64,000 nucleotides of DNA, from positions 2,108,001-2,172,000 of the forward strand of contig NZ_CP022282.1 of assembly GCF_002216065.1 (NCBI RefSeq). The letters run 5' to 3'. This document shows positions 57,248-64,000 of the stretch, in pieces (position 1 is the stretch's first letter; every line of letters starts with the position of its first letter). Below the pieces are notes generated by a model. That model saw only the letters and a list, made by a program, of their open reading frames with translations, made no database searches and was not told where the DNA came from. The position numbers were made by a program, and so were the translations under genes. This stretch comes from Chryseobacterium sp. T16E-39 (lineage in GTDB: Bacteria; Bacteroidota; Bacteroidia; Flavobacteriales; Weeksellaceae).

Positions 57248-57285
57248 AAAGAAATTCCCTGCTACAAACAAATGCAACAGGGAAT
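57248..57285 (-). terminator. Probable terminator after the flavoprotein gene
   Basis: ATTCCCTG / CAGGGAAT arms at 57254-57261 and 57278-57285 with a 16-nt loop, followed on the minus strand by a T-rich run. The stem is 8 bp and the loop is large, so it is weaker than the others. The remaining spacer (57059-57247) shows nothing else. Confidence 0.6.
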
Positions 57286-57306
57286 ACTAAAACACTTAAA
57301 ATTTAA

Positions 57307-58212
57307 TTAAAATTCTTCTTCAATAAGCTCTTTATTTACCATAGCTCCCGCGGTATTTCCCGACCCGACAGCATTAGCAACTGAACGCATCATTGAAGAA
57401 CTATCTCCACAGGCATAAACACCGTAGATATTTGTTTTATAAAAAGCATCCGTTTTAATATGGCCAGACTCAGCCAGTTCAATTCCTAAATCTTCTAAAA
57501 TATTTAGGTTTTGTACAAAAGGAACTTTTGAATAAATAGCTTTTACTTGTGACCTGCTTCCATTTTTAAAAACTATAGCCTCCACTTTTCCATTAATATG
57601 CTCCAGGCTTTCAATTTCGTTTTCATTGACCTGAATATTATTTTCCTGCAATTTTCTTCTCTGACCTTCATCCAGATCTGACTTTCCATTGGTAAATAAG
57701 GTGAGATCTTTTGTCCAGTGGGAAATCATTTTTGAAAATTCAAAAGCAAAATCTCCATTTCCGATAATTCCGGTTTTTTCATACTTAACTTCATATCCAT
57801 GGCAGTAGGGACAATGCAGAACAGAAATCCCCCAACATTCACTAAACCCTGGAATACCTGGTTTCATATCAAAAATTCCTGCAGCAACGATCAGTTTTTT
57901 ACCTCTGAATGCTTGCCCGGATTTTGTTGTAACTTCAAAGCTATCCTGGATGTTCATCACTTTTACTGCAGTATCATCATAAAACTCTACAGAATGATAG
58001 TTCCTAACTTGTGCTTTAGCTATTTCACTGATCTCTTTCGGAGTTTTACCATCCTGCGTGAGAAAGTTATGTGAATGAGGAGTTTGTTCGTTACAAGGTT
58101 TACCGTTATCTATAATCAAAACATTTCTTAAAGATCTTCCTAAAGCCATTGCTGCTGAAAGCCCGGCATAACTCCCTCCAATTATTATGATATCAAAATG
58201 ATTTCCTTCCAT
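57307..58212 (-). CDS. Thioredoxin-reductase-like NAD(P)/FAD oxidoreductase
   Basis: 301 residues. FAD-binding IIIGGSYAGLSAAMALGRS near residue 9-27, CPYCHGYEV near 133-141 (redox CxxC of the TrxB family with a HGYE sequence), an NADPH domain with TGIIGNGDFAFEFS, and GVYACGDSS-like end near 263-271. The CPYC motif and the HGYEV sequence place it in the short TrxR-like group that often lacks an assigned electron partner. A cytoplasmic redox function is expected. Confidence 0.88.
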   Translation of the reverse strand: MEGNHFDIIIIGGSYAGLSAAMALGRSLRNVLIIDNGKPCNEQTPHSHNFLTQDGKTPKEISEIAKAQVRNYHSVEFYDDTAVKVMNIQDSFEVTTKSGQAFRGKKLIVAAGIFDMKPGIPGFSECWGISVLHCPYCHGYEVKYEKTGIIGNGDFAFEFSKMISHWTKDLTLFTNGKSDLDEGQRRKLQENNIQVNENEIESLEHINGKVEAIVFKNGSRSQVKAIYSKVPFVQNLNILEDLGIELAESGHIKTDAFYKTNIYGVYACGDSSSMMRSVANAVGSGNTAGAMVNKELIEEEF

Positions 58213-58233
58213 GGTTTCAAATAAAAATTAAAA

Positions 58234-58263
58234 CAAAGATATGATAATTTTTAAATAACGCAA
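58234..58263 (-). promoter_or_regulatory. Candidate promoter (TTG-N19-TATCTTTG) of the flavoprotein gene
   Basis: TATCTTTG at 58234-58241 (minus strand) with TTG at 58261-58263, 19 nt apart, which fits the Bacteroidota -33/-7 spacing. It is 21 nt before the ATG at 58212. This is the best-spaced promoter found in the window. Confidence 0.55.
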
Positions 58264-58286
58264 CATAATTGCAATAATAAAGCCTT

Positions 58287-59807
58287 TTAAAATTCACTTT
58301 TAACATCATCAATTTCCTTCCTTATTTTCCCTCTAACATCTACTTTTGCCTGGCTGAAACTAAAAATAAGCGTACCTTTTTCTCTTGCAAAAGGATTGGT
58401 AATAGAATCAGCCTTTTTTGAAACCTCAAAATAAGGACCTGTCTCTTTTAATTCATCATCATTATCATTGTCCTTTATTCTTATTAAGTTAAAATATTTG
58501 TCCTTAAGATCAAACCAATTGATATAATCAGCATTGAATGAGACTGCCTTTATTCCCATCTTGGAATAATAATTAATAGCTCCAGCCTGACCATAATTAT
58601 CACATAGAACTAATGTTTTTCCTGTCTTCGATAATTTGGAATATTCTTTATCTACTTTTTGAGCCAATTCTTTCCATCCTTGCATATCTGCAAAATCCTG
58701 AGGCAAAGAGTGATCTTTTCCATCCTCCCAACGCAACAATCCAAATTTTTTATATCGCTCCGGATTGTTCACAATAAACTCAGGACTTTTATTAGGAAAT
58801 GAAATGCGATACATCGGGATAAATAAGATTATAGGATGCAGGATACAGATGGGCTTGAGAAACCGCTTCCATCCGTCTTTCAAAATGTAATCCAGGTAGA
58901 CCGCTCCAAAGGCAACATAAACAGGGTAAAGACCTATCGCATAATAATCTTTGGCTTTAAAAAATACGAACAGCGTTATTGAAATTACATATCCCCAAAA
59001 GAAAAACCTGAACTTCTCAAATGGTTTGTAAAATAACAAAGCGTAAAAACCAAATATTATAACAAAAGTAACACCTATAAAAAACAATAGCTGAGACTTA
59101 AAAAAATCAAATCTGTTTACATTCACCAATTGGTTTTCAGACAGCAGTTTCATATGATGAATAACCGGAAAATTATTATGATATTGCCATAAAAGATTAG
59201 GGAAAACAATAACTAAAGTGATGAGGCCAGCCCAATATGTATGTTTGTTACTAAAAATTTCCCTTTGTTTTGTTAACAAAAGTGCAGGAATAAAACCCAA
59301 TGCCAGAAAAGCAATATTATATTTATTTAAAACACCTAACCCAAAAACCACACCTGCGAAATAAAGCCATTTTACTTTTTCTGTATTCAGATATTTAATT
59401 AAATTATAAAAAAACAAAGTCCATAAAAGTACTTCTGAGGAGTTTGGTTGAAAAAGCATATTTAACCGTAAAAGCACAGAAAACAGCAACCCCAGAGAAG
59501 CTAAAACCTGAGCAAACAATCCTCCTTTCAATTCTTCAATGATTTTCCAGACCACAAGCATAGTTAATGCCCCGAATAAAGCCGGAAAAAATTTAACCCA
59601 GAATACAGACCCTCCCAGTATTTGAATCAACCACGCAAACCAGGAACTAAAAGGAGGAACCGACAAATACCCCCACGCAAGATGACTTCCCTGATCAATA
59701 TGTAAGTACTCATCCCGCTGTAATTCATATTCAGGACTGATCAGTGAATATTGAAGAATAAATTTTACGATAATAAAAAGAAGCAATATCAGGGTATTTT
59801 TTTTCAT
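58287..59807 (-). CDS. GT39/ArnT-type membrane glycosyltransferase
   Basis: 506 residues, about eleven membrane helices in the first 330 residues and a C-terminal periplasmic part of about 160 residues. The first loop holds ELQRDEYLHIDQGSHLAWG with an acidic D-E pair as in the PMT_2/ArnT family, and VPPFSSWFAW. Such enzymes use polyprenyl-phosphate sugars to modify lipid A or proteins at the periplasmic face. The acceptor is not known. 12 nt after the zinc-ribbon gene, so probably one operon with it. Confidence 0.87.
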   Translation of the reverse strand: MKKNTLILLLFIIVKFILQYSLISPEYELQRDEYLHIDQGSHLAWGYLSVPPFSSWFAWLIQILGGSVFWVKFFPALFGALTMLVVWKIIEELKGGLFAQVLASLGLLFSVLLRLNMLFQPNSSEVLLWTLFFYNLIKYLNTEKVKWLYFAGVVFGLGVLNKYNIAFLALGFIPALLLTKQREIFSNKHTYWAGLITLVIVFPNLLWQYHNNFPVIHHMKLLSENQLVNVNRFDFFKSQLLFFIGVTFVIIFGFYALLFYKPFEKFRFFFWGYVISITLFVFFKAKDYYAIGLYPVYVAFGAVYLDYILKDGWKRFLKPICILHPIILFIPMYRISFPNKSPEFIVNNPERYKKFGLLRWEDGKDHSLPQDFADMQGWKELAQKVDKEYSKLSKTGKTLVLCDNYGQAGAINYYSKMGIKAVSFNADYINWFDLKDKYFNLIRIKDNDNDDELKETGPYFEVSKKADSITNPFAREKGTLIFSFSQAKVDVRGKIRKEIDDVKSEF

Positions 59808-59819
59808 TCCTAAATAGAT

Positions 59820-60386
59820 TTAATTCATATTAAAATTTTGTTTCATCATTTCATTTTTAACATCTGTTATTCTTTCATTCCAGTAATTAACTCTCTCCAT
59901 CTTATCCGGATATTCACTCGTCGTTTTATCCTGATAAAAAATAATATACTCATGATATTCCCGTAAAGCTAATTTTAAATACTCTTTATAGTCATTTAGA
60001 TTCCGAGGTATATATCCAATCCCATTGCATCCACAGCTATGAAAATACTTCCCTACTCTAAACAGCCCTTCAATAATTTTCCATTCTTTATTGGCTCCTT
60101 TTTTAGGCACTCTAAAATCTTTGCCTAAATCAGCCATTAAGCTTCCACATTCGGGACATTTTATCGGCCGTGATTCTATTTCGTTAACCAATTCCGATAG
60201 CTTACTTCTTTCTGCTTTAGTAAAAAAGTGTCCAACTTTTCGAACAGACTTTCCTTTAGGCTCATGAAAGATTTTATCCTTCTTTATCCGAACTAGAATA
60301 TCATTTGGATGTGCCTGCTTAAAAGATTTTTTACATTTAAAACAGGCATAATTGGATTTATATGTTTTCCCTGCATATCTACACAT
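59820..60386 (-). CDS. Zinc-ribbon protein of unknown function
   Basis: 188 residues. An N-terminal C-x2-C pair (ACFKCKK at about 15-20), a second pair KCPECGSL near 76-83 and a HSCGCNG near 116-122 suggest a metal-binding protein with two or more small knuckles. The rest is charged and helical. There is no signal peptide; likely cytoplasmic. I do not recognise a family. Downstream neighbour at 12 nt is the ArnT-type gene. Confidence 0.75.
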   Translation of the reverse strand: MCRYAGKTYKSNYACFKCKKSFKQAHPNDILVRIKKDKIFHEPKGKSVRKVGHFFTKAERSKLSELVNEIESRPIKCPECGSLMADLGKDFRVPKKGANKEWKIIEGLFRVGKYFHSCGCNGIGYIPRNLNDYKEYLKLALREYHEYIIFYQDKTTSEYPDKMERVNYWNERITDVKNEMMKQNFNMN

Positions 60387-60460
60387 AATTATATTTTATA
60401 AACCGTTCAAATTTAGAAAATCATTTCTTTTAAAACACTTCAAGTAACAATTTCATTACA

Positions 60461-60491
60461 TAAAAAAATCCCGGAAATTACTTTCCGGGAT
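60461..60491 (-). terminator. Intrinsic terminator after the efflux adaptor gene
   Basis: ATCCCGGAAA / TTTCCGGGAT perfect 10-bp stem with a TTAC loop (60468-60491) and a seven-base U-run on the minus strand. It lies 28 nt after the adaptor stop at 60519. Confidence 0.9.
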
Positions 60492-60518
60492 CTCAGATAA
60501 ATGTATCTAGTTAGTTTA

Positions 60519-61712
60519 TTATTTTTGTTTTTCTTTAAGTTCTTCCTTGTCTTTATCAGAAGGGTTCCAAACTTTCACTTCAGAATTTTTATCAATCCCT
60601 GAAAGCACTTGTACATTGATCCCATCACTAGCACCTAACTTCACATATACTTTCTTGAACTTTCCATCTTTCTGTTTCACTTCAACAAAAGGCTTATCTT
60701 TTCCATTACTCTTTTCATATTGAACGAGTGATTCATCCAATAGCAAAGCATTTTTTTGAGAATTTAATACAATCTCTCCGTTTGCTGAGAATCCAGCTCT
60801 GATGTATTCATTGCTAGGATTGCTAACATCACCTTCCACCGGGAATTTAATAGTTCCTAAATTATCTTTTCCTTTAGGAGCAATCATCGTTAATTTTCCA
60901 GGGAACGTTTTATTCTGAAGAGCCCCAATTACGATATTCATTGGCATTCCCTGTTTCAACTTTCCTGCCTGAGCTTCATCAATTTCTCCCTGGAAGATCA
61001 GTGAATTAAGATCTGCAATAGAACAAATTGTTGTTCCTGCATTAAAAGAGTTAGCCTCAATTACCTGACTTCCTACTTTTACAGGAACGTCAAGTACAGT
61101 TCCCGCTGCTTTAGAACGGATCTGTGTTGTAGCAAATCCTTGAAGCTCCGGTGTTACTCCGGTTTTTACGATCTGTAATCTTTTCTGAGCGGTCTGCAAC
61201 TGCTGATTAGCATTCTTAAGGGTCTGTTGCTGAGAATACAATTGCTGTTGAGAATTTAAATAATCCTGTTTAGAGATCACTCCCTGGCTATAAAGCTTCT
61301 GCTGCATATCAAATTGCTTCTGCATATTGTCTACATTCAATTTAGCATTACTAATCTGAAGCTGAGAGTTCTGAACCTCTTGCTGCGCATTATTTACGTC
61401 ATCAATTTTAGGAATAATCCTTACCGTCGCCACTAGCTGTCCTGCTACCACTTTATCACCTTCATCTACTAAAATTTTATCAATGATACCCGCAATATTG
61501 GGTTTGATTTCTATTTCTTCTTTTGGGATAATTTTTCCTGTCGCCATTACTTTATCATCCATATTCTGGATCGTTGGTTTTCGCGTAAGGAACGCCTCAC
61601 TCTCTTTTGAATTAGATTTTATAAGATAACCAATTCCTGAGAATAATGCCACTACAAATAAAAGCCCCAACAATATATAAATGGCTTTTTTCAAAGTGAA
61701 TTTCTTTTTCAT
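60519..61712 (-). CDS. MacA/HlyD-type efflux periplasmic adaptor
   Basis: 397 residues. One N-terminal membrane anchor (AIYILLGLLFVVALFSGIGYLI, 10-31), a biotinyl-lipoyl-like beta domain (IKPNIAGIIDKILVDEGDKVVAGQLVATV), a Gln-rich coiled coil at about 95-175 (QNSQLQISNAKLNVDNMQKQ, QQQLYSQQQTLKN), and beta-barrel/membrane-proximal domains including IRSKAAGTVLDVPVKVGSQV and TICSIADLNSLIFQGEIDEAQ. It links an inner-membrane ABC transporter to an outer-membrane channel. It follows the MacB-type permease by 42 nt; the ATPase is not in the window. Confidence 0.92.
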   Translation of the reverse strand: MKKKFTLKKAIYILLGLLFVVALFSGIGYLIKSNSKESEAFLTRKPTIQNMDDKVMATGKIIPKEEIEIKPNIAGIIDKILVDEGDKVVAGQLVATVRIIPKIDDVNNAQQEVQNSQLQISNAKLNVDNMQKQFDMQQKLYSQGVISKQDYLNSQQQLYSQQQTLKNANQQLQTAQKRLQIVKTGVTPELQGFATTQIRSKAAGTVLDVPVKVGSQVIEANSFNAGTTICSIADLNSLIFQGEIDEAQAGKLKQGMPMNIVIGALQNKTFPGKLTMIAPKGKDNLGTIKFPVEGDVSNPSNEYIRAGFSANGEIVLNSQKNALLLDESLVQYEKSNGKDKPFVEVKQKDGKFKKVYVKLGASDGINVQVLSGIDKNSEVKVWNPSDKDKEELKEKQK

Positions 61713-61754
61713 ATCTCTAGTTTATTTTTTTATTTAAATGGTTTAAAATTTCAA

Positions 61755-63026
61755 TTATTCTGATCTCAATGCTTCAATAGGTCTGATTTTTACGGCTCTC
61801 TGAGCAGGGATCATTCCAATAATCAATCCAAGCACCACCATCACAGCCATCGCTGCGAATACATTTCCGTAATTGACCGTTGGATTATAGAATGGAAAAG
61901 CATCCTGATTCTGAGTAGCCATATTGAGGATCATGAGCACAAATATTCCCGACATAAATCCTAACAACCCGGAAGATAATGTGATCACAACACTTTCCAA
62001 CAGAATCTGATTTCTTACTTCCGAAGGCTTCGCTCCTAAGGCTCTTCTGATCCCGATTTCTTTTGTTCTTTCTTTTACGGTAATCAATAAAATATTTGAG
62101 ATCGCAATAACTCCGGCAAGGATCGTTAATGTTCCTACGATAATTGTTAAAAGCTGCATCCCTGTAAGGAATCCTGTTAATTTGCCAAATTCTTTTCCAA
62201 GATTAAAACTTCCGAAGGCATTGGTATCTTCTGGTGAAACTTTATTTTTAATTTTTAATACTTGTTTTACTTTTTCTTCTACAACTTTCAGATCTGCTTC
62301 AGGTCTGCCAACGATAGCAAACATATCAATATTGTCGCCGGCATTATACATTTTTGTATAGGTAGAAAGTGGAATAAATACAGTCCTGTCATTTTCAAAA
62401 CCACCTCCCTTTTTTACTCTGAAAACACCAATGATATTAAAAAACAACCCTTTTACATTGATTGATTTCCCAATTGGGTTTTCTTTCTTTTTAGAATCAA
62501 AAAAGTTTTTATAGACTTCCTCTCCAATCACCGCAACACTTTTATTTCCTGACAGATCGGCATCATTGATGTAACGTCCGAAAATCAGTTTTTTCTCCGA
62601 AATTTTATTTCCTACAGGATAATCTCCGGAAAGTGAATAGGTAGCACTTTTACCATTTCTAGACATTGATTCTCCAGGTGTTCCTGTAAAACTTCCTCTT
62701 GCATTTTGTGGCGATATATAATCTATTTCCGGCACTTTCCTTTTCAGCATTTCCATATCAGGCAAGTGCAGTTTCATCTCTCTACCTTTTGGAAAACCTT
62801 CATAAGGAATGGAAGTTTTCTGAGCCCAAAGAAAAATGGAGTTTGTTGCAAAGCCCGAGAATAATTTATCAAAACCATTCTCCATCCCTTTTGCCGCTCC
62901 AAGCAAGCTTACGTACAAAAACATACCCCAACCCACTCCGATCATGGTAAGGAATGTCCGTAGTTTATTATTTCTCAGTGAATAATAAATTTCCTGCCAG
63001 GTATCCTTTTTAAATATGATGTTCAT
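61755..63026 (-). CDS. MacB/FtsX-type ABC transporter permease
   Basis: 423 residues. An N-terminal helix (KLRTFLTMIGVGWGMFLYVSLLG), a large periplasmic MacB_PCD-type domain (about 45-280) and three C-terminal helices with the FtsX-type block LLITVKERTKEIGIRRALGAKPSEVRNQILLESVVIT, ending AQRAVKIRPIEALRSE. It is a paralogue of the next gene. With adaptor and a missing ATPase it would form a tripartite exporter; substrate unknown. Confidence 0.92.
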   Translation of the reverse strand: MNIIFKKDTWQEIYYSLRNNKLRTFLTMIGVGWGMFLYVSLLGAAKGMENGFDKLFSGFATNSIFLWAQKTSIPYEGFPKGREMKLHLPDMEMLKRKVPEIDYISPQNARGSFTGTPGESMSRNGKSATYSLSGDYPVGNKISEKKLIFGRYINDADLSGNKSVAVIGEEVYKNFFDSKKKENPIGKSINVKGLFFNIIGVFRVKKGGGFENDRTVFIPLSTYTKMYNAGDNIDMFAIVGRPEADLKVVEEKVKQVLKIKNKVSPEDTNAFGSFNLGKEFGKLTGFLTGMQLLTIIVGTLTILAGVIAISNILLITVKERTKEIGIRRALGAKPSEVRNQILLESVVITLSSGLLGFMSGIFVLMILNMATQNQDAFPFYNPTVNYGNVFAAMAVMVVLGLIIGMIPAQRAVKIRPIEALRSE

Positions 63027-63083
63027 TGATGCTAGTTATGAGTTTGATTATATTTTTTTAAATATTATTAATAGCTGTCGGTT

Positions 63084-64000
63084 CTATTCTGATCGCAATG
63101 CCTCGATAGGTTTAATTTTTGATGCTCTATAAGCCGGAACGAAACCAGCGATAAGTCCTGAAAAAACCAAGGCTAAAAATGCCATAAAGACTTCTACTCC
63201 TCCTACACTAGGATTTTTAATAAAAAATTCTTCAAGCTTATTTCCTATCAGATTAAGAGTCAATATACCAAGTCCTACCCCTACAAACCCTGAAACCACG
63301 GTAATAACAACACTTTCCTGAACAATTAATGCTACAATACTTTTTGGTTTTGCTCCAATGGCTTTTCTCACCCCTATTTCCTGTGTTCTTTCCTTAACGA
63401 TATACACCATAATATTACTGATTCCAATAATACCGGCAATCAGGGTTCCCAAACCAATAAATCCTACGATTCCTGTGATTACTGCTATGAATGTAAATGT
63501 ATCATTCATATTTTCAGCATTATTCCAAACACGGACTCCATTTTCATCATCCGGAGAAACATTTTTCCGGGCTTTCAATCTATCTTTAAGCTCATTACCA
63601 TACTTTATTGCCTGCTGTGGATTAAGGTTTTCGCTATAAGCAATATAGACTGTATTTACGGTATCAGAGCCTTTTTTCATTTGCTGTAAAGTTGTGATAG
63701 GGATACTAATATGCCGCTCATCCCAGTCTCCTCCATCATCAGAAAATACCCCAACTACCTTAAACATAGTTCCATTAATATTAAGGTCTTTTCCTATAGG
63801 ACTTCCATTCTTAATTAAATCCCGTTGTACCATCCTTCCTATAACAGCAACATTTTGTTTTCTATCGAGATCACCGGCATTCAGGTACCGGCCTTCAAGA
63901 ACTTTTCGGTTTTCTATAAATTTTTCTTCAGAATCGGTTCCATGTACCTGATAGGTCCCACTTTCCTTTCCATACTTTACCAATAAGTTAGCCTCATATC
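63084..64000 (-). CDS. MacB/FtsX-type ABC transporter permease, 5' end outside window
   Basis: 305 codons open to the right edge; the apparent start near 63983 is not the true one, as the frame continues upstream without a stop (YEANLLVKYGKESG). It shows a periplasmic-domain segment (VIGRMVQRDLIKNGSPIGKDLNI) and the helices with VYIVKERTQEIGVRKAIGAKPKSIVALIVQESVVIT, ending ASKIKPIEALRSE. It is a sister of the 61755 gene, 57 nt apart, and probably the two permeases form a heterodimer. Confidence 0.9.
   Translation of the reverse strand, partial: YEANLLVKYGKESGTYQVHGTDSEEKFIENRKVLEGRYLNAGDLDRKQNVAVIGRMVQRDLIKNGSPIGKDLNINGTMFKVVGVFSDDGGDWDERHISIPITTLQQMKKGSDTVNTVYIAYSENLNPQQAIKYGNELKDRLKARKNVSPDDENGVRVWNNAENMNDTFTFIAVITGIVGFIGLGTLIAGIIGISNIMVYIVKERTQEIGVRKAIGAKPKSIVALIVQESVVITVVSGFVGVGLGILTLNLIGNKLEEFFIKNPSVGGVEVFMAFLALVFSGLIAGFVPAYRASKIKPIEALRSE

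Noticed and set aside
1..64000. CRISPR array, tRNA or rRNA genes, insertion sequences and phage genes
   Set aside because: No regularly spaced repeats, no clover-leaf candidates, no transposase or integrase frames were recognised by reading; a tRNA search program could still find a missed tRNA.

Overview
The window reads as a chromosomal piece of a low-GC Bacteroidota bacterium, most likely a Flavobacteriia member of the Chryseobacterium type. The evidence is a fused LpxC-FabZ protein, a PorX-type regulator of the type IX secretion system, AT-rich spacers, TAnnTTTG promoter boxes of the Bacteroidota kind, and signal peptides ending in A-Q. The genus is an inference from gene content only.

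Left flank (1-12.4 kb). On the minus strand an HD-domain phosphohydrolase is followed by lpxD and lpxC-fabZ (lipid A and fatty acid synthesis; the last is cut by the window edge). On the plus strand lie an S41 peptidase-like exported protein, porX, a small lipoprotein and an exonuclease III gene, separated by clear intrinsic terminators. Then on the minus strand come an RlpA-like double-psi barrel protein, two exported proteins of unknown function that share a short module, and rimO.

Main region (12.5-54.8 kb). Some 36 genes, all on the minus strand, form a very large surface-polysaccharide locus, read from 54.8 kb down to 12.5 kb. The upstream half carries a PglF/WbpM-type dehydratase, two Wza-type export lipoproteins, a Wzc-type tyrosine kinase, two nucleotide-sugar dehydrogenases, wecB, a Wzx flippase, a frameshifted pyruvyltransferase, glycosyltransferases, a Wzy-type polymerase, an exported GH56-like protein, and a FnlA-FnlB-FnlC-WbuB set expected to make and transfer UDP-L-FucNAc-type sugars. 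In the middle are a frameshifted epimerase, two small PglC-type phosphoglycosyltransferases, a DegT aminotransferase and a DUF3575 protein. The downstream half carries a second Wzc, a second Wzx, a second Wzy, acyltransferases, more glycosyltransferases, a rhamnose-type epimerase, an exported GH39/PslG-like lipoprotein, rfbC and a WcaJ-type phosphoglycosyltransferase. The duplication of Wzc, Wzx and Wzy suggests two Wzx/Wzy-dependent pathways joined head to tail, which may share the two Wza proteins.

Right flank (55.2-64 kb). All on the minus strand: recX, glyA, a thioredoxin-reductase-like flavoprotein, a GT39/ArnT-type membrane glycosyltransferase, a zinc-ribbon protein of unknown function, and a MacA-type adaptor with two MacB/FtsX-type permeases (the second is cut by the window edge). 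No ATPase of this exporter lies in the window.

No tRNA, rRNA, CRISPR array, insertion sequence or phage gene was recognised. The most notable points are the tandem double polysaccharide locus, one glycosidase-like exported protein in each half, two single-base frameshifts in A-tracts (one in a perfect A AAA AAA slippery context), and a 48-codon ORF between wecB and wzx.
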